Shown: positions 9,119 to 16,698 of the stretch, in pieces
How positions within the stretch are numbered: the stretch's first letter is position 1
Layout: every line of letters starts with the position of its first letter
Source: Lysobacter sp. Root76
GTDB taxonomy: Bacteria > Pseudomonadota > Gammaproteobacteria > Xanthomonadales > Xanthomonadaceae
Assembly (NCBI RefSeq): GCF_001428685.1
Contig: NZ_LMIK01000005.1
Span: forward strand, 117-64,116
Direction: 5' to 3'
Length of the DNA stretch: 64,000 nucleotides
Program-made: the position numbers and the translations under genes
The notes under the pieces: model-generated
Told to the model about the DNA's origin: nothing
Databases searched by the model: none
The model's input: only the letters and a program-made list of their open reading frames with translations

Positions 9119-9256
9119 GTAGGGTGTGGTGAGCAAAGCGAACCGCACCATCGCGCTGCGCCGCCGCCCGTCGCCCCCTCCAAAGCACGTCCGCGCAATC
9201 TCAAGCACTCCGCGAACCCGAATACGATGCGGTTCGCTGCGCTCAGCGCATCCTAC
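9119..9256. mobile_element. 138-bp MITE-like element with about 31-bp imperfect terminal inverted repeats
   Basis: The left end (9119-9152, GTAGGGTGTGGTGAGCAAAG...) and the reverse complement of the right end (9226-9256, GTAGGATGCGCTGAGCGCAG...) align over about 31 bases with only a few mismatches. Both then share CGAACCGCA. There is no coding capacity. It lies between nagA and a minus-strand gene whose conserved domain stops exactly at the right boundary. A partial relative lies at 49131-49164. No target-site duplication is obvious. Confidence 0.65.
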
Positions 9257-9487
9257 GGCGACTGGGTAGTTTTCCGGCACCAGGAACCAGACCCGCGCGC
9301 GTACGCGATCGCCGGTCTCCACATGCGGCACATCGAGAAACTCGTGGGTAGCGGAGGTGCAGATATCCGCGGTGATGGCGTACAGCGGCCGATAGCCTGA
9401 AAAGACCCGCTTGACCTGGCCGGCCCGGGTGAGCGCGGTCAGTTCGAACAGCACCGTGGCGTGAGCGGGAACAAGCGGACGACTCAT
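9257..9487 (-). pseudogene. EF-Tu C-terminal-barrel-like protein, truncated by the repeat element
   Basis: The first 77 residues resemble the EF-Tu domain-3 beta-barrel: FSGYRPLYAIT at 29-39 matches the 'sGYRPqf' signature, followed by GDRVRARVWFLVPENYP. The expected final strands (the 'REGgrtVGaGvV' part, about 20 residues) are missing. The reading frame enters the 138-bp element at 9256 and runs on to 8786 antisense to nagA, which is unlikely to be functional. The ATG at 9487 overlaps the stop of the preceding gene (ATGA), so it was the last gene of a small operon. Confidence 0.6.
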
Positions 9488-9747
9488 GCGCTCGGCCGCT
9501 GCGTGGCCGTACTTTCGACGGGAGCCAATTCCGAAGCCTTCACGTCCGCTAGCCAGCGGGCGCGTCCACCGTCGGCTACGCCTTCAACGATGAACATCGG
9601 CTCGTGCGCCGGCAGTATCGGGTAAACGTGAACGACCACGCCGATGTCGCCCATCGCCGGCGGACGGCCGTCGCCGAAGCTTCCGTCCACGCGCTCGACA
9701 GGAATCGGGGCGACAATGCGAACCAGGGCGTGCTCCGCAATCCTCAT
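9484..9747 (-). CDS. DUF4926-like small protein
   Basis: An 87-residue cytoplasmic protein with no signal or membrane segment. The middle, MGDIGVVVHVYP followed by FIVEGVADGGR and a C-terminal VKASELAPV, resembles the small beta-barrel DUF4926 family. The assignment is by pattern only. It starts 10 bases after the upstream receiver-domain gene and overlaps the following EF-Tu-barrel gene by 4 bases, so the three form one transcription unit. Function is unknown. Confidence 0.6.
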   Translation of the reverse strand: MRIAEHALVRIVAPIPVERVDGSFGDGRPPAMGDIGVVVHVYPILPAHEPMFIVEGVADGGRARWLADVKASELAPVESTATQRPSA

Positions 9748-9757
9748 GGCAGCGCAC

Positions 9758-10066
9758 TCATGCCCGCTCTCCCGATCTCGCCGTCAATCGCGCGATCGCC
9801 GAGATCCCCGCCTCCATGCGCAGGCGTGCCGACGGATTTGCCGAGTGCACCGCGATCGCTGGCGGGTGGAAACCGCCCAGCGCCACCGCTTCCTCGATCC
9901 AGGCGATCACGTCGTAGCCGGTGCCGCGGGCGTCGTCGCCGAGATCGTGATCCAGACTGAGTTCGGTCACTGTGCCCTGGCGCAGCAGGGCGATCGCCTC
10001 GTCGGGCCAATAGACCCGTACCCAGCCGTCGGGGGTGGTCCGTTCGTCGTCGAGATATACGCGCAT
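9758..10066 (-). CDS. Cyclic-phosphate-processing receiver-domain protein
   Basis: A 102-residue stand-alone receiver-fold protein of the 'cyclic-phosphate processing' type. It shows the acidic LDDER near the N-terminus, SLDHDLG with a following GYDVIAWIEE, and a C-terminal HSANP motif, which distinguish it from ordinary phospho-acceptor receivers. The family has been proposed from comparative genomics to act on cyclic phosphates in RNA or nucleotide metabolism; this is not shown here. The ATG at 10066 gives a compact N-terminus. It is the first gene of a three-gene unit with a DUF4926-like and an EF-Tu-barrel protein. Confidence 0.75.
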   Translation of the reverse strand: MRVYLDDERTTPDGWVRVYWPDEAIALLRQGTVTELSLDHDLGDDARGTGYDVIAWIEEAVALGGFHPPAIAVHSANPSARLRMEAGISAIARLTARSGERA

Positions 10067-10223
10067 GGCCGCGACCTTAGCCGCTGCCCGGCGCGAACGC
10101 GACCGCCCGTGCGTAACCGGTTCCAGCGGCGTTGCCGTCCACGCGGGAAGTGCCTGGGAGCCCATACGGTGGCGGCCGGTATGCCGCATTGGGTCACCTG
10201 GAAGCCGATTTGCGCACAAAGGC

Positions 10224-10229
10224 TATAAT
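10224..10229 (+). promoter_or_regulatory. Consensus -10 box upstream of the IorAB gene
   Basis: A perfect TATAAT lies 100 bases upstream of the start at 10329, in a locally AT-rich stretch. No convincing -35 is found at 16-18 bases. The transcribed leader would include a short CCGAG/CTCGG hairpin. Confidence 0.45.
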
Positions 10230-10328
10230 TCCGAGTCTTTGCTCGGACCCGGCGGTCGCCGGCTCCCGGCCGGACGTCGCCGTCCTTCCCCCGCCAGCCC
10301 ACCCGCGGCACCGCCGCGAGAGCCCGCC

Positions 10329-13300
10329 ATGACCAGCACCGCAGAACTCAGCTCGCCCTCGTCGGCGAACACCTCCCTGACCAACAGTGTCCTCGACCCG
10401 GACTACGGCCTCGAGCACAAGTACACCCGCCAGGAAGGCCGCATCTACCTGAGCGGCGTGCAGGCCCTGGTGCGCCTGCCGCTGATGCAGCGGCTGCGCG
10501 ATCAGGCGGCCGGGCTCAACACCGGCGGCTTCATCTCCGGCTACCGCGGCTCGCCGCTGGGCGGTTTCGATCTGGAGCTGTGGCGCGCGCGCAAGCATCT
10601 GGAAGCGGCCGGCGTGAAGTTCACCCCCGGCCTCAACGAGGACCTGGGCGCGACCATGGTCTGGGGCACCCAGCAGACCAATCTGTTCCCGGGCGCCAAG
10701 GTCGAAGGCGTGTACGGCATGTGGTACGGCAAGGGCCCGGGCGTGGACCGCACCGGCGACGTGTTCAAGCACGCCAACGCCGCCGGCACCGGCACGTACG
10801 GCGGCGTGCTGGCGCTGGCCGCCGACGACCACGCCTGCCGCTCCTCGACCCTGCCGCACGGCTCGGAAGGCGAGTTCGTCAGCGCGATGATGCCGATCCT
10901 GAACCCGGCCGGCGTGCAGGACATCCTCGACATGGGCCTGATCGGCTGGGCGATGTCGCGTTACACCGGCCGCTGGGTCGGCTTCAAGACCATCGCCGAG
11001 ACGGTCGAGTCCTCGGCCTCGGTCGACGTCAACCCGCTGGCGCAGCAGATCCTCATCCCCGACGACTTCCAGCTGCCGCCGGGCGGCCTCAACATCCGCT
11101 GGCCCGATCCGCCGATGGATCAGGAAATGCGCCTGCACCAGTACGCGGTCAAGGCCGCGCAGGCGTTCGCGCGCGCCAACAAGATCGACCGCATGGTCAT
11201 CGACTCGCCGAACGCGCGCCTGGGCATCATCACCACCGGCAAGAGCTATCTCGACGTGCTGCAGGCGCTGGAGTATCTGGGCCTGGATGCACGCGCCTGC
11301 GCCGACCTGGGCATCCGCGTCTACAAGGTCGGCATGACCTGGCCGCTGGAGCCGGTCGGCCTGCGTGGGTTCGCGCGCGGCCTGCAGGACATCCTGGTGG
11401 TCGAGGAGAAGCACGCCTTCATCGAAAGCCAGATGAAGGAGTCGATGTACAATTGGGACGGCGGCCAACGCCCGTCGATCGTCGGCAAGTACGACGAGAA
11501 CGGCGACTGGATCCTGCCCTCCACCGGCGAACTGACCCCGGCGCGCATCGCCGGCGTGATCGCGCGCCGCATCCAGCGCTTCCACGACAGCGAGCACATG
11601 CGCGACGTGCTGCGCTGGATGGAAGAGAAGGAATCCGAGCTGGCCCTGCCGCGCGCCGCGTTCCCGCGCGTGCCGCATTACTGCTCGGGCTGCCCGCACA
11701 ACACCTCGACCGTGGTGCCGGAAGGCTCGCGCGCGCTCGGCGGCATCGGTTGCCATTACATGGTGACCTGGATGGACCGCAGCACCGACACCTTCACCCA
11801 CATGGGCGGCGAAGGCGTGACCTGGTCGGGCCAGGCGCAGTTCACCGACACCCCGCACGTGTTCCAGAACCTGGGCGACGGCACCTACTTCCACTCCGGT
11901 TCGCTGGCGATCCGCCAGTCGGTCGCCACCGGCGTCAACATCACCTACAAGATCCTCTACAACGATGCGGTCGCGATGACCGGCGGTCAGCCGGTCGACG
12001 GCACCCTGTCGGTGCCGCAGATCGCGCACCAGGTCCGTAGCGAAGGCGTGCAGACCATCGTGCTGGTGTCCGACGACCTGGCCAAGTGGAGCAAGCGCGA
12101 GATCTTCCCGGGCGAGATGGAGTTCTACGACCGCAAGGAACTCGACGAGGTGCAAAAGCACCTGCGCGAAGTGAAGGGCGTCAGCGTCCTGATCTACGAC
12201 CAGACCTGCGCCACCGAGAAGCGCCGCCGCCGCAAGCGCGGCAAGATGGTCGACCCGCAGAAGCGGGTGATGGTCAATACCCTGGTCTGCGAAGGCTGCG
12301 GCGACTGCGGCAAGAAGTCGTTCTGCGTGTCGGTGCTGCCCAAGGAAACCGAATTCGGCCGCAAGCGCGAGATCGACCAGTCCAACTGCAACAAGGACTA
12401 CTCCTGCGTCAACGGTTTCTGCCCCAGCTTCGTCACCGTGCACGGCGGCGGCCTGAAGAAGAAGAAAGGCAGCGCCAAGGACCGCCTGGCCGACCTGCCG
12501 ATGCCGCAGCTACCGGCGCTGGACCAGCCCTGGAACATCCTGATCACCGGCGTCGGCGGCACCGGCGTGGTCACCATCGGCGCGCTGCTGGGCATGGCCG
12601 GGCACCTGGAAGGCAAGGGCGCGTCTGTGCTCGACCAGACCGGCCTGGCCCAGAAGGGCGGCGCGGTCACCACCCACATCCGCATCGCCAAGACCCCGCA
12701 GGACATCCACGCCGTGCGCATCGCCGCCGGCGAGGCCGACCTGGTGCTGGGCTGCGACATGGTCGTGGTCAACGATTACTGGGCGCTGTCGAAGGTGCGC
12801 GCCGGCCGCAGCGCGGTGGTGCTCAACAGCTACGAAGCGATGCCGGGCACGTTCACCACCCGTCCTGACATGCAGTTCCCGGCGACCGACATCATCGCCG
12901 CGGTCAAGGTGGCGCTGGGCGGCCAGGACCCGCACGTGGTCGACGCGACCCAGCTGGCGACCGCGCTGATGGGCGACGCGATCGCGACCAACCTGTTCAT
13001 CCTGGGCTACGCCTGGCAGCGCGGCCTGGTGCCGATCGCGTTCGATGCGCTGATGCGCGCGGTCGAACTCAACGGCGCCGCGATCGACATGAACAAGACC
13101 GCCTTCGCCTGGGGCCGCCTGGCGGTGATCGACCCGGCCGCGGTAGCCGAAGCCGCCGGCCTGGTGCGCAACGCGCCCACCCGCGCCGAGGCCACCCCGG
13201 GCGACCTGCCGCACCTGGCGCCGGGCGAGTGGGAAGGCAACGAATGGGGTGCGACCTCGGCCCCGCGCGCGACCCGCAACGAAGACGAACTGCGCCACGT

Positions 13301-14018
13301 GCCGGCCCAGGCCGACAGCGACAACGTCGCCTTCCTGCCGCTGGACGACCTGCGCCTGTCGCGCTCGCTGGACGAGCTGATCTCGCGCCGCGTCGCCTTC
13401 CTCACCGACTACCAGGACGCCGCCTACGCCAAGCGTTACTCGGACTTCGTCGCCCAGGTGCGCGCCGCCGAAGCGGCCAGGGCGCCGGGCTCGACCGATC
13501 TGGCCGAGGCGGTCGCGCGCTACTTCTTCAAGCTCATGGCCTACAAGGACGAGTACGAAGTCGCGCGCCTGTACACCAGCGGCGAGTTCCAGCGCCGCCT
13601 GCAGCAGCAGTTCGACGGCGACTACACGCTCAAGTTCCACCTCGCCCCGCCGCTGCTGGCCAAGAAGGACGCGCAGGGCCGCCTGATCAAGCAGGAGTTC
13701 GGTCCCTGGGTGTTCACCGCGTTCAAGTGGATGGCCAAGCTGCGCAAGCTGCGCGGCGGCAAGCTCGACATCTTCGGCTACACCGAGGAGCGCAAGATGG
13801 AGCGCCAGCTGATCGCCGACTACGAACGCACCGTCGGCGACCTGCTGGGCACGCTGGACAACGGCAACGCCGGTCTGGCCGCCGAGATCGCTTCGATTCC
13901 GGAGCACATCCGCGGCTACGGCCACGTCAAGGAAGCGCACCTGCACAAGGCCAAGGAGCGCGAGGCGGAGCTGATCAAGCAGTACCGCAATCCGCTGCGG
14001 ATCGTGCAGGCGGCGTAA
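10329..14018 (+). CDS. Fused indolepyruvate:ferredoxin oxidoreductase (IorAB-type 2-oxoacid oxidoreductase)
   Basis: A 1229-residue cytoplasmic TPP and iron-sulfur enzyme that oxidatively decarboxylates aryl or branched 2-oxoacids, such as indolepyruvate, to acyl-CoA with ferredoxin as acceptor. The N-terminal part carries GYRGSPLGGFD and the TPP-binding region. A cysteine-rich Fe-S segment begins at Cys654 (CEGCGDC, with more cysteines to about 700). The C-terminal gamma-like domain begins with GVGGTGVVT near residue 740. The ATG at 10329 follows a purine-rich leader. It is monocistronic and ends in a strong terminator at 14043. Substrate specificity is not certain. Confidence 0.9.
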   Translation: MTSTAELSSPSSANTSLTNSVLDPDYGLEHKYTRQEGRIYLSGVQALVRLPLMQRLRDQAAGLNTGGFISGYRGSPLGGFDLELWRARKHLEAAGVKFTPGLNEDLGATMVWGTQQTNLFPGAKVEGVYGMWYGKGPGVDRTGDVFKHANAAGTGTYGGVLALAADDHACRSSTLPHGSEGEFVSAMMPILNPAGVQDILDMGLIGWAMSRYTGRWVGFKTIAETVESSASVDVNPLAQQILIPDDFQLPPGGLNIRWPDPPMDQEMRLHQYAVKAAQAFARANKIDRMVIDSPNARLGIITTGKSYLDVLQALEYLGLDARACADLGIRVYKVGMTWPLEPVGLRGFARGLQDILVVEEKHAFIESQMKESMYNWDGGQRPSIVGKYDENGDWILPSTGELTPARIAGVIARRIQRFHDSEHMRDVLRWMEEKESELALPRAAFPRVPHYCSGCPHNTSTVVPEGSRALGGIGCHYMVTWMDRSTDTFTHMGGEGVTWSGQAQFTDTPHVFQNLGDGTYFHSGSLAIRQSVATGVNITYKILYNDAVAMTGGQPVDGTLSVPQIAHQVRSEGVQTIVLVSDDLAKWSKREIFPGEMEFYDRKELDEVQKHLREVKGVSVLIYDQTCATEKRRRRKRGKMVDPQKRVMVNTLVCEGCGDCGKKSFCVSVLPKETEFGRKREIDQSNCNKDYSCVNGFCPSFVTVHGGGLKKKKGSAKDRLADLPMPQLPALDQPWNILITGVGGTGVVTIGALLGMAGHLEGKGASVLDQTGLAQKGGAVTTHIRIAKTPQDIHAVRIAAGEADLVLGCDMVVVNDYWALSKVRAGRSAVVLNSYEAMPGTFTTRPDMQFPATDIIAAVKVALGGQDPHVVDATQLATALMGDAIATNLFILGYAWQRGLVPIAFDALMRAVELNGAAIDMNKTAFAWGRLAVIDPAAVAEAAGLVRNAPTRAEATPGDLPHLAPGEWEGNEWGATSAPRATRNEDELRHVPAQADSDNVAFLPLDDLRLSRSLDELISRRVAFLTDYQDAAYAKRYSDFVAQVRAAEAARAPGSTDLAEAVARYFFKLMAYKDEYEVARLYTSGEFQRRLQQQFDGDYTLKFHLAPPLLAKKDAQGRLIKQEFGPWVFTAFKWMAKLRKLRGGKLDIFGYTEERKMERQLIADYERTVGDLLGTLDNGNAGLAAEIASIPEHIRGYGHVKEAHLHKAKEREAELIKQYRNPLRIVQAA

Positions 14019-14042
14019 GCGGCTTCGGCGGTCGCGGTACGA

Positions 14043-14074
14043 AGAAAGCCTCGCATCCGCGAGGCTTTCTTTTT
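14043..14074 (+). terminator. Rho-independent terminator of the IorAB gene
   Basis: A perfect 12-bp stem (AGAAAGCCTCGC / GCGAGGCTTTCT) with an ATCC loop is followed directly by a T-run, 24 bases after the stop codon. Confidence 0.92.
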
Positions 14075-14146
14075 GGCGCGATGGAACCTTGCGACTAAGC
14101 CGGGGTTCGATCGCGGCTTACGCCGCTCCCACAGGAGGTGGTGCGT

Positions 14147-14341
14147 TCATGCGGCGGCGGGTTTGGCGAGGCGGGTCGGGCGCGGTTGCAGTTGGCCGCC
14201 GCAGTTGGGGCACGCCCCGCCCAGGGGACCTTGCACGCAGTCGGCGCAGAAGGTGCATTCGTAGCTGCAGATCAGCGCGTCGGTGCTGTCGTGCGGCAAG
14301 GCCGCGGCGCAGCGTTCGCATTGGGATTTCATTTCGAGCAT
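14147..14341 (-). CDS. DUF1272 zinc-ribbon-like protein
   Basis: A 64-residue cytoplasmic protein. The cysteine pattern CERC, then CSYECTFCADC, then CPNCGG is the DUF1272 signature and suggests one or two bound zinc ions. The start at 14341 (MLEMKSQC) gives the usual N-terminus; an ATG at 14332 is also possible. It is flanked by a half palindrome on one side and a full palindrome on the other. Function is unknown. Confidence 0.85.
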   Translation of the reverse strand: MLEMKSQCERCAAALPHDSTDALICSYECTFCADCVQGPLGGACPNCGGQLQPRPTRLAKPAAA

Positions 14342-14442
14342 GCAGGCGGCCTCGGTCGCGGCGGATGCGCGCAGCCTAGCGCGCGAAGGTGGCGACGGCG
14401 AGGATCGAATGCGCCGGGTCGCTTTGCCGCGGCGGCTTCGAG

Positions 14443-14511
14443 GTAGGAGCGGCGTGAGCCGCGACCGCCAAGCTTCGGCCACGGCGCGGTCGCGGCTCAC
14501 GCCGCTCCTAC
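14443..14511. repeat. Perfect 25-bp inverted repeat, same family as 1-66
   Basis: GTAGGAGCGGCGTGAGCCGC... (14443-14467) is exactly complementary to 14487-14511 around a 19-base loop. It differs from the 1-66 copy at one base per arm, changed on both sides (TAA to TGA, TTA to TCA), so pairing is kept. It lies between the DUF1272 gene and the M61 peptidase gene. A lone arm lies at about 14110-14134. Confidence 0.85.
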
Positions 14512-14567
14512 CCAGGGCGAACGCAAGGCGAACCCAAGGCGGATGCGACGCGGCTTGCGGCCGCGGC

Positions 14568-16478
14568 CTATTTCGGCGCGAGTATCTTCGACAGCCGGTC
14601 GGGCGTGCCCGGGATGCGTTCCAGGCGCGGGTACTTGAGGCCGTCGCGGTAGTCGATGCGCACCGTCTTCACCATTTCGCCCTGCTTCACCACCAGCTCG
14701 ATCGGCTGGCCTTTGTCCTTGGCGGCGGTGATCGCATCCTTCAGGCGTTCGCCCTCGAAGGCGTAGCCGTTGACCGCGAGCAGCGTGGAGCCCGGTGCCA
14801 GGCCGGCGTTGAAGGCCGGGCCGTCCCAACGCACCGACGACAAGGTCGAGTCCTTGTTCGACACGATCAGGCCCAGCGACCAGTTCAGGTCGGTAACCTT
14901 GCGCACGCCTTCGGTCTGCTTGACGTAGTCGCTGGGCTTGTCGCTGTAGACCAGTTTCCAGCCGCTCGCGGCCAAGCCGTCCAGCGGCGCGGCGTTGGCG
15001 TCCAGGCGTTCGCGCAGGAAGCCGGCCCAGTCGTGCCGGGCGACGCCGTTCAGGGCCGCGACTACGTCGTCGAAGGTGTAGGTCTTGACCGCATAGCTGC
15101 CGTCGTCGACGCCGAAGAACGCGGCGGCGAAATCGTCGAGCGAGCGCTTCTCGCCGCTGAGTTCGCGCAGCTTGGCGTCGACCGCGAGCCAGATCAGTTG
15201 GCCGGCGGAGTAGTACTCCTCGCTGAGCTGCTGGCTGCGATAAGGCTGCGGCCGGCGCAGGCCGATGATGGGATCGTTGGTGGTGTCCTGGACGTTGCGC
15301 CAGGCGAAACCGGGGCGGTCGGTGGTGTAGGCCGCCACCGTCACCGCCAGCACTTCCAGCGCGGTCTGCTCCTTCCACATCCGGGCGCGCGCGGTCAGCA
15401 CATAACCCCAGTATTGAGTCTGGCCTTCGTAGACCCAGAGCAGGCTGTCCTGCATGGGCACGTTGAAGTTCGGCGTGGCCAGGTCGGCCGGACGCCGGAA
15501 CTTGCCGTTCCAGGAGTGGGTGTACTCGTGCGCGAGCAGATCGCGGCCGACGACGTTCTTGTCCCAGTCGGTGAAGTACTCCGGGTCCAGGCCGTTCTCG
15601 CTGGAGCGGTGATGCTCCAGGCCGATGCCGCCGAGCTGGTCGGACAGCGAGAACAGGAAGTCGTAGTGGTCGTAGTGCTGCGAGCGGAACAAGCGCGTCG
15701 CCTGTTCGACCATGCGCCGGTGCGCGGCGATCTGCTCGGGCTTGGCCTCGAGGTACTTGGGATCGTCGGCGACCACGTTCAAACGCACCGGCACCTTGGC
15801 GCCGGGGGCGAGGTCGATCTGCTGGTAGTGGCGGCCGGCGAACAGCGGCGAATCGACCAGCGTGTCGAACGGGACCGGCTTGTAACGCAGGGTGTCGCCC
15901 TCGCGCGCATCGACTTCCAGCGCGGTGCCGGACTGCCAGCCCGCGGGCAGCTTCAGCGAAGGCGCGATCCGGATGCGGCCGGCGTCGTGGCCGGCCGGGT
16001 ACAGCGCGACCGCGTTCCACTGCAGGCTCAGCATGTCCTGGCTCATGACCACGCGGCCCTGGTCGCCGCCGGTCGGCGAGAGGTAATCGAACGCGAGTTC
16101 GATGGTGCTCACGCCCTCGGGCACCACCAGCTTGAACGCGTAGACGTCGAGCGGGTCGCGCTTCCAGGCGATGCGTTGGCCGTTGCCGGTGACGACCAAG
16201 CCGGCGAGCTTGTTGATCGGGCCGGTCGGCGAATGGTTGCCCGGCAGCCACTGCGGGTAGAGCAGGGTCAGCGGCCCGGGCTGCACCGGGATGCGCTGCC
16301 TGGCGTGGAACACGCGATGGGCGAGATCGGTGGCGTCGACCTCCAGCGTCAGCGTGCCCGGGTACGCGCTGTCCGGCACCGGCTTGTCGGCCGACGGCGC
16401 GGTCTGTGCGGCGGACGACAAGGGCAGCAGCGCCGCGATCAGCAGCGGCAGCACGGCGGGCGACGGACGGACGGGCAT
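14568..16478 (-). CDS. Secreted M61 (glycyl aminopeptidase) metallopeptidase with PDZ domain
   Basis: A 636-residue protein with a signal peptide (residues 1 to about 24, ending SSAAQ), so periplasmic or exported. The M61 zinc site is HEYTH at 317-321, with the third ligand Glu351 in VYEGQTQYW. A C-terminal PDZ domain (about 510-600) contains WDGPAFNAGLAPGSTL. The N-terminal beta-domain and central thermolysin-like fold have the usual M61 arrangement. The start at 16478 is chosen for the signal peptide. It probably acts in periplasmic peptide degradation. Confidence 0.93.
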   Translation of the reverse strand: MPVRPSPAVLPLLIAALLPLSSAAQTAPSADKPVPDSAYPGTLTLEVDATDLAHRVFHARQRIPVQPGPLTLLYPQWLPGNHSPTGPINKLAGLVVTGNGQRIAWKRDPLDVYAFKLVVPEGVSTIELAFDYLSPTGGDQGRVVMSQDMLSLQWNAVALYPAGHDAGRIRIAPSLKLPAGWQSGTALEVDAREGDTLRYKPVPFDTLVDSPLFAGRHYQQIDLAPGAKVPVRLNVVADDPKYLEAKPEQIAAHRRMVEQATRLFRSQHYDHYDFLFSLSDQLGGIGLEHHRSSENGLDPEYFTDWDKNVVGRDLLAHEYTHSWNGKFRRPADLATPNFNVPMQDSLLWVYEGQTQYWGYVLTARARMWKEQTALEVLAVTVAAYTTDRPGFAWRNVQDTTNDPIIGLRRPQPYRSQQLSEEYYSAGQLIWLAVDAKLRELSGEKRSLDDFAAAFFGVDDGSYAVKTYTFDDVVAALNGVARHDWAGFLRERLDANAAPLDGLAASGWKLVYSDKPSDYVKQTEGVRKVTDLNWSLGLIVSNKDSTLSSVRWDGPAFNAGLAPGSTLLAVNGYAFEGERLKDAITAAKDKGQPIELVVKQGEMVKTVRIDYRDGLKYPRLERIPGTPDRLSKILAPK

Positions 16479-16698
16479 GGAGACGGCTCCGGCGTAACGA
16501 GGACGATCCCGCATCCTACGTGCGCTGGCCGCGCGCTCCCCTCCCATAGGTCACGTTTCGCGGCCGGTCGGCGCGGAATGCCGCCTCCGGCACAGTCGGC
16601 AGACCGGCACGGACCGAGGGCCGTGCGAGCAAGGTACGTCGCTCCCATGGAAAGCCTGCAAGGCCACGGCCGCTCGAGCCGGCCACAGCCGTGCGCGC

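Noticed and set aside
8786-9256. C-terminal 155 residues of the EF-Tu-barrel reading frame
   Set aside because: They derive from the inverted-repeat element and from antisense nagA, so they are read-through and not part of a real protein family.
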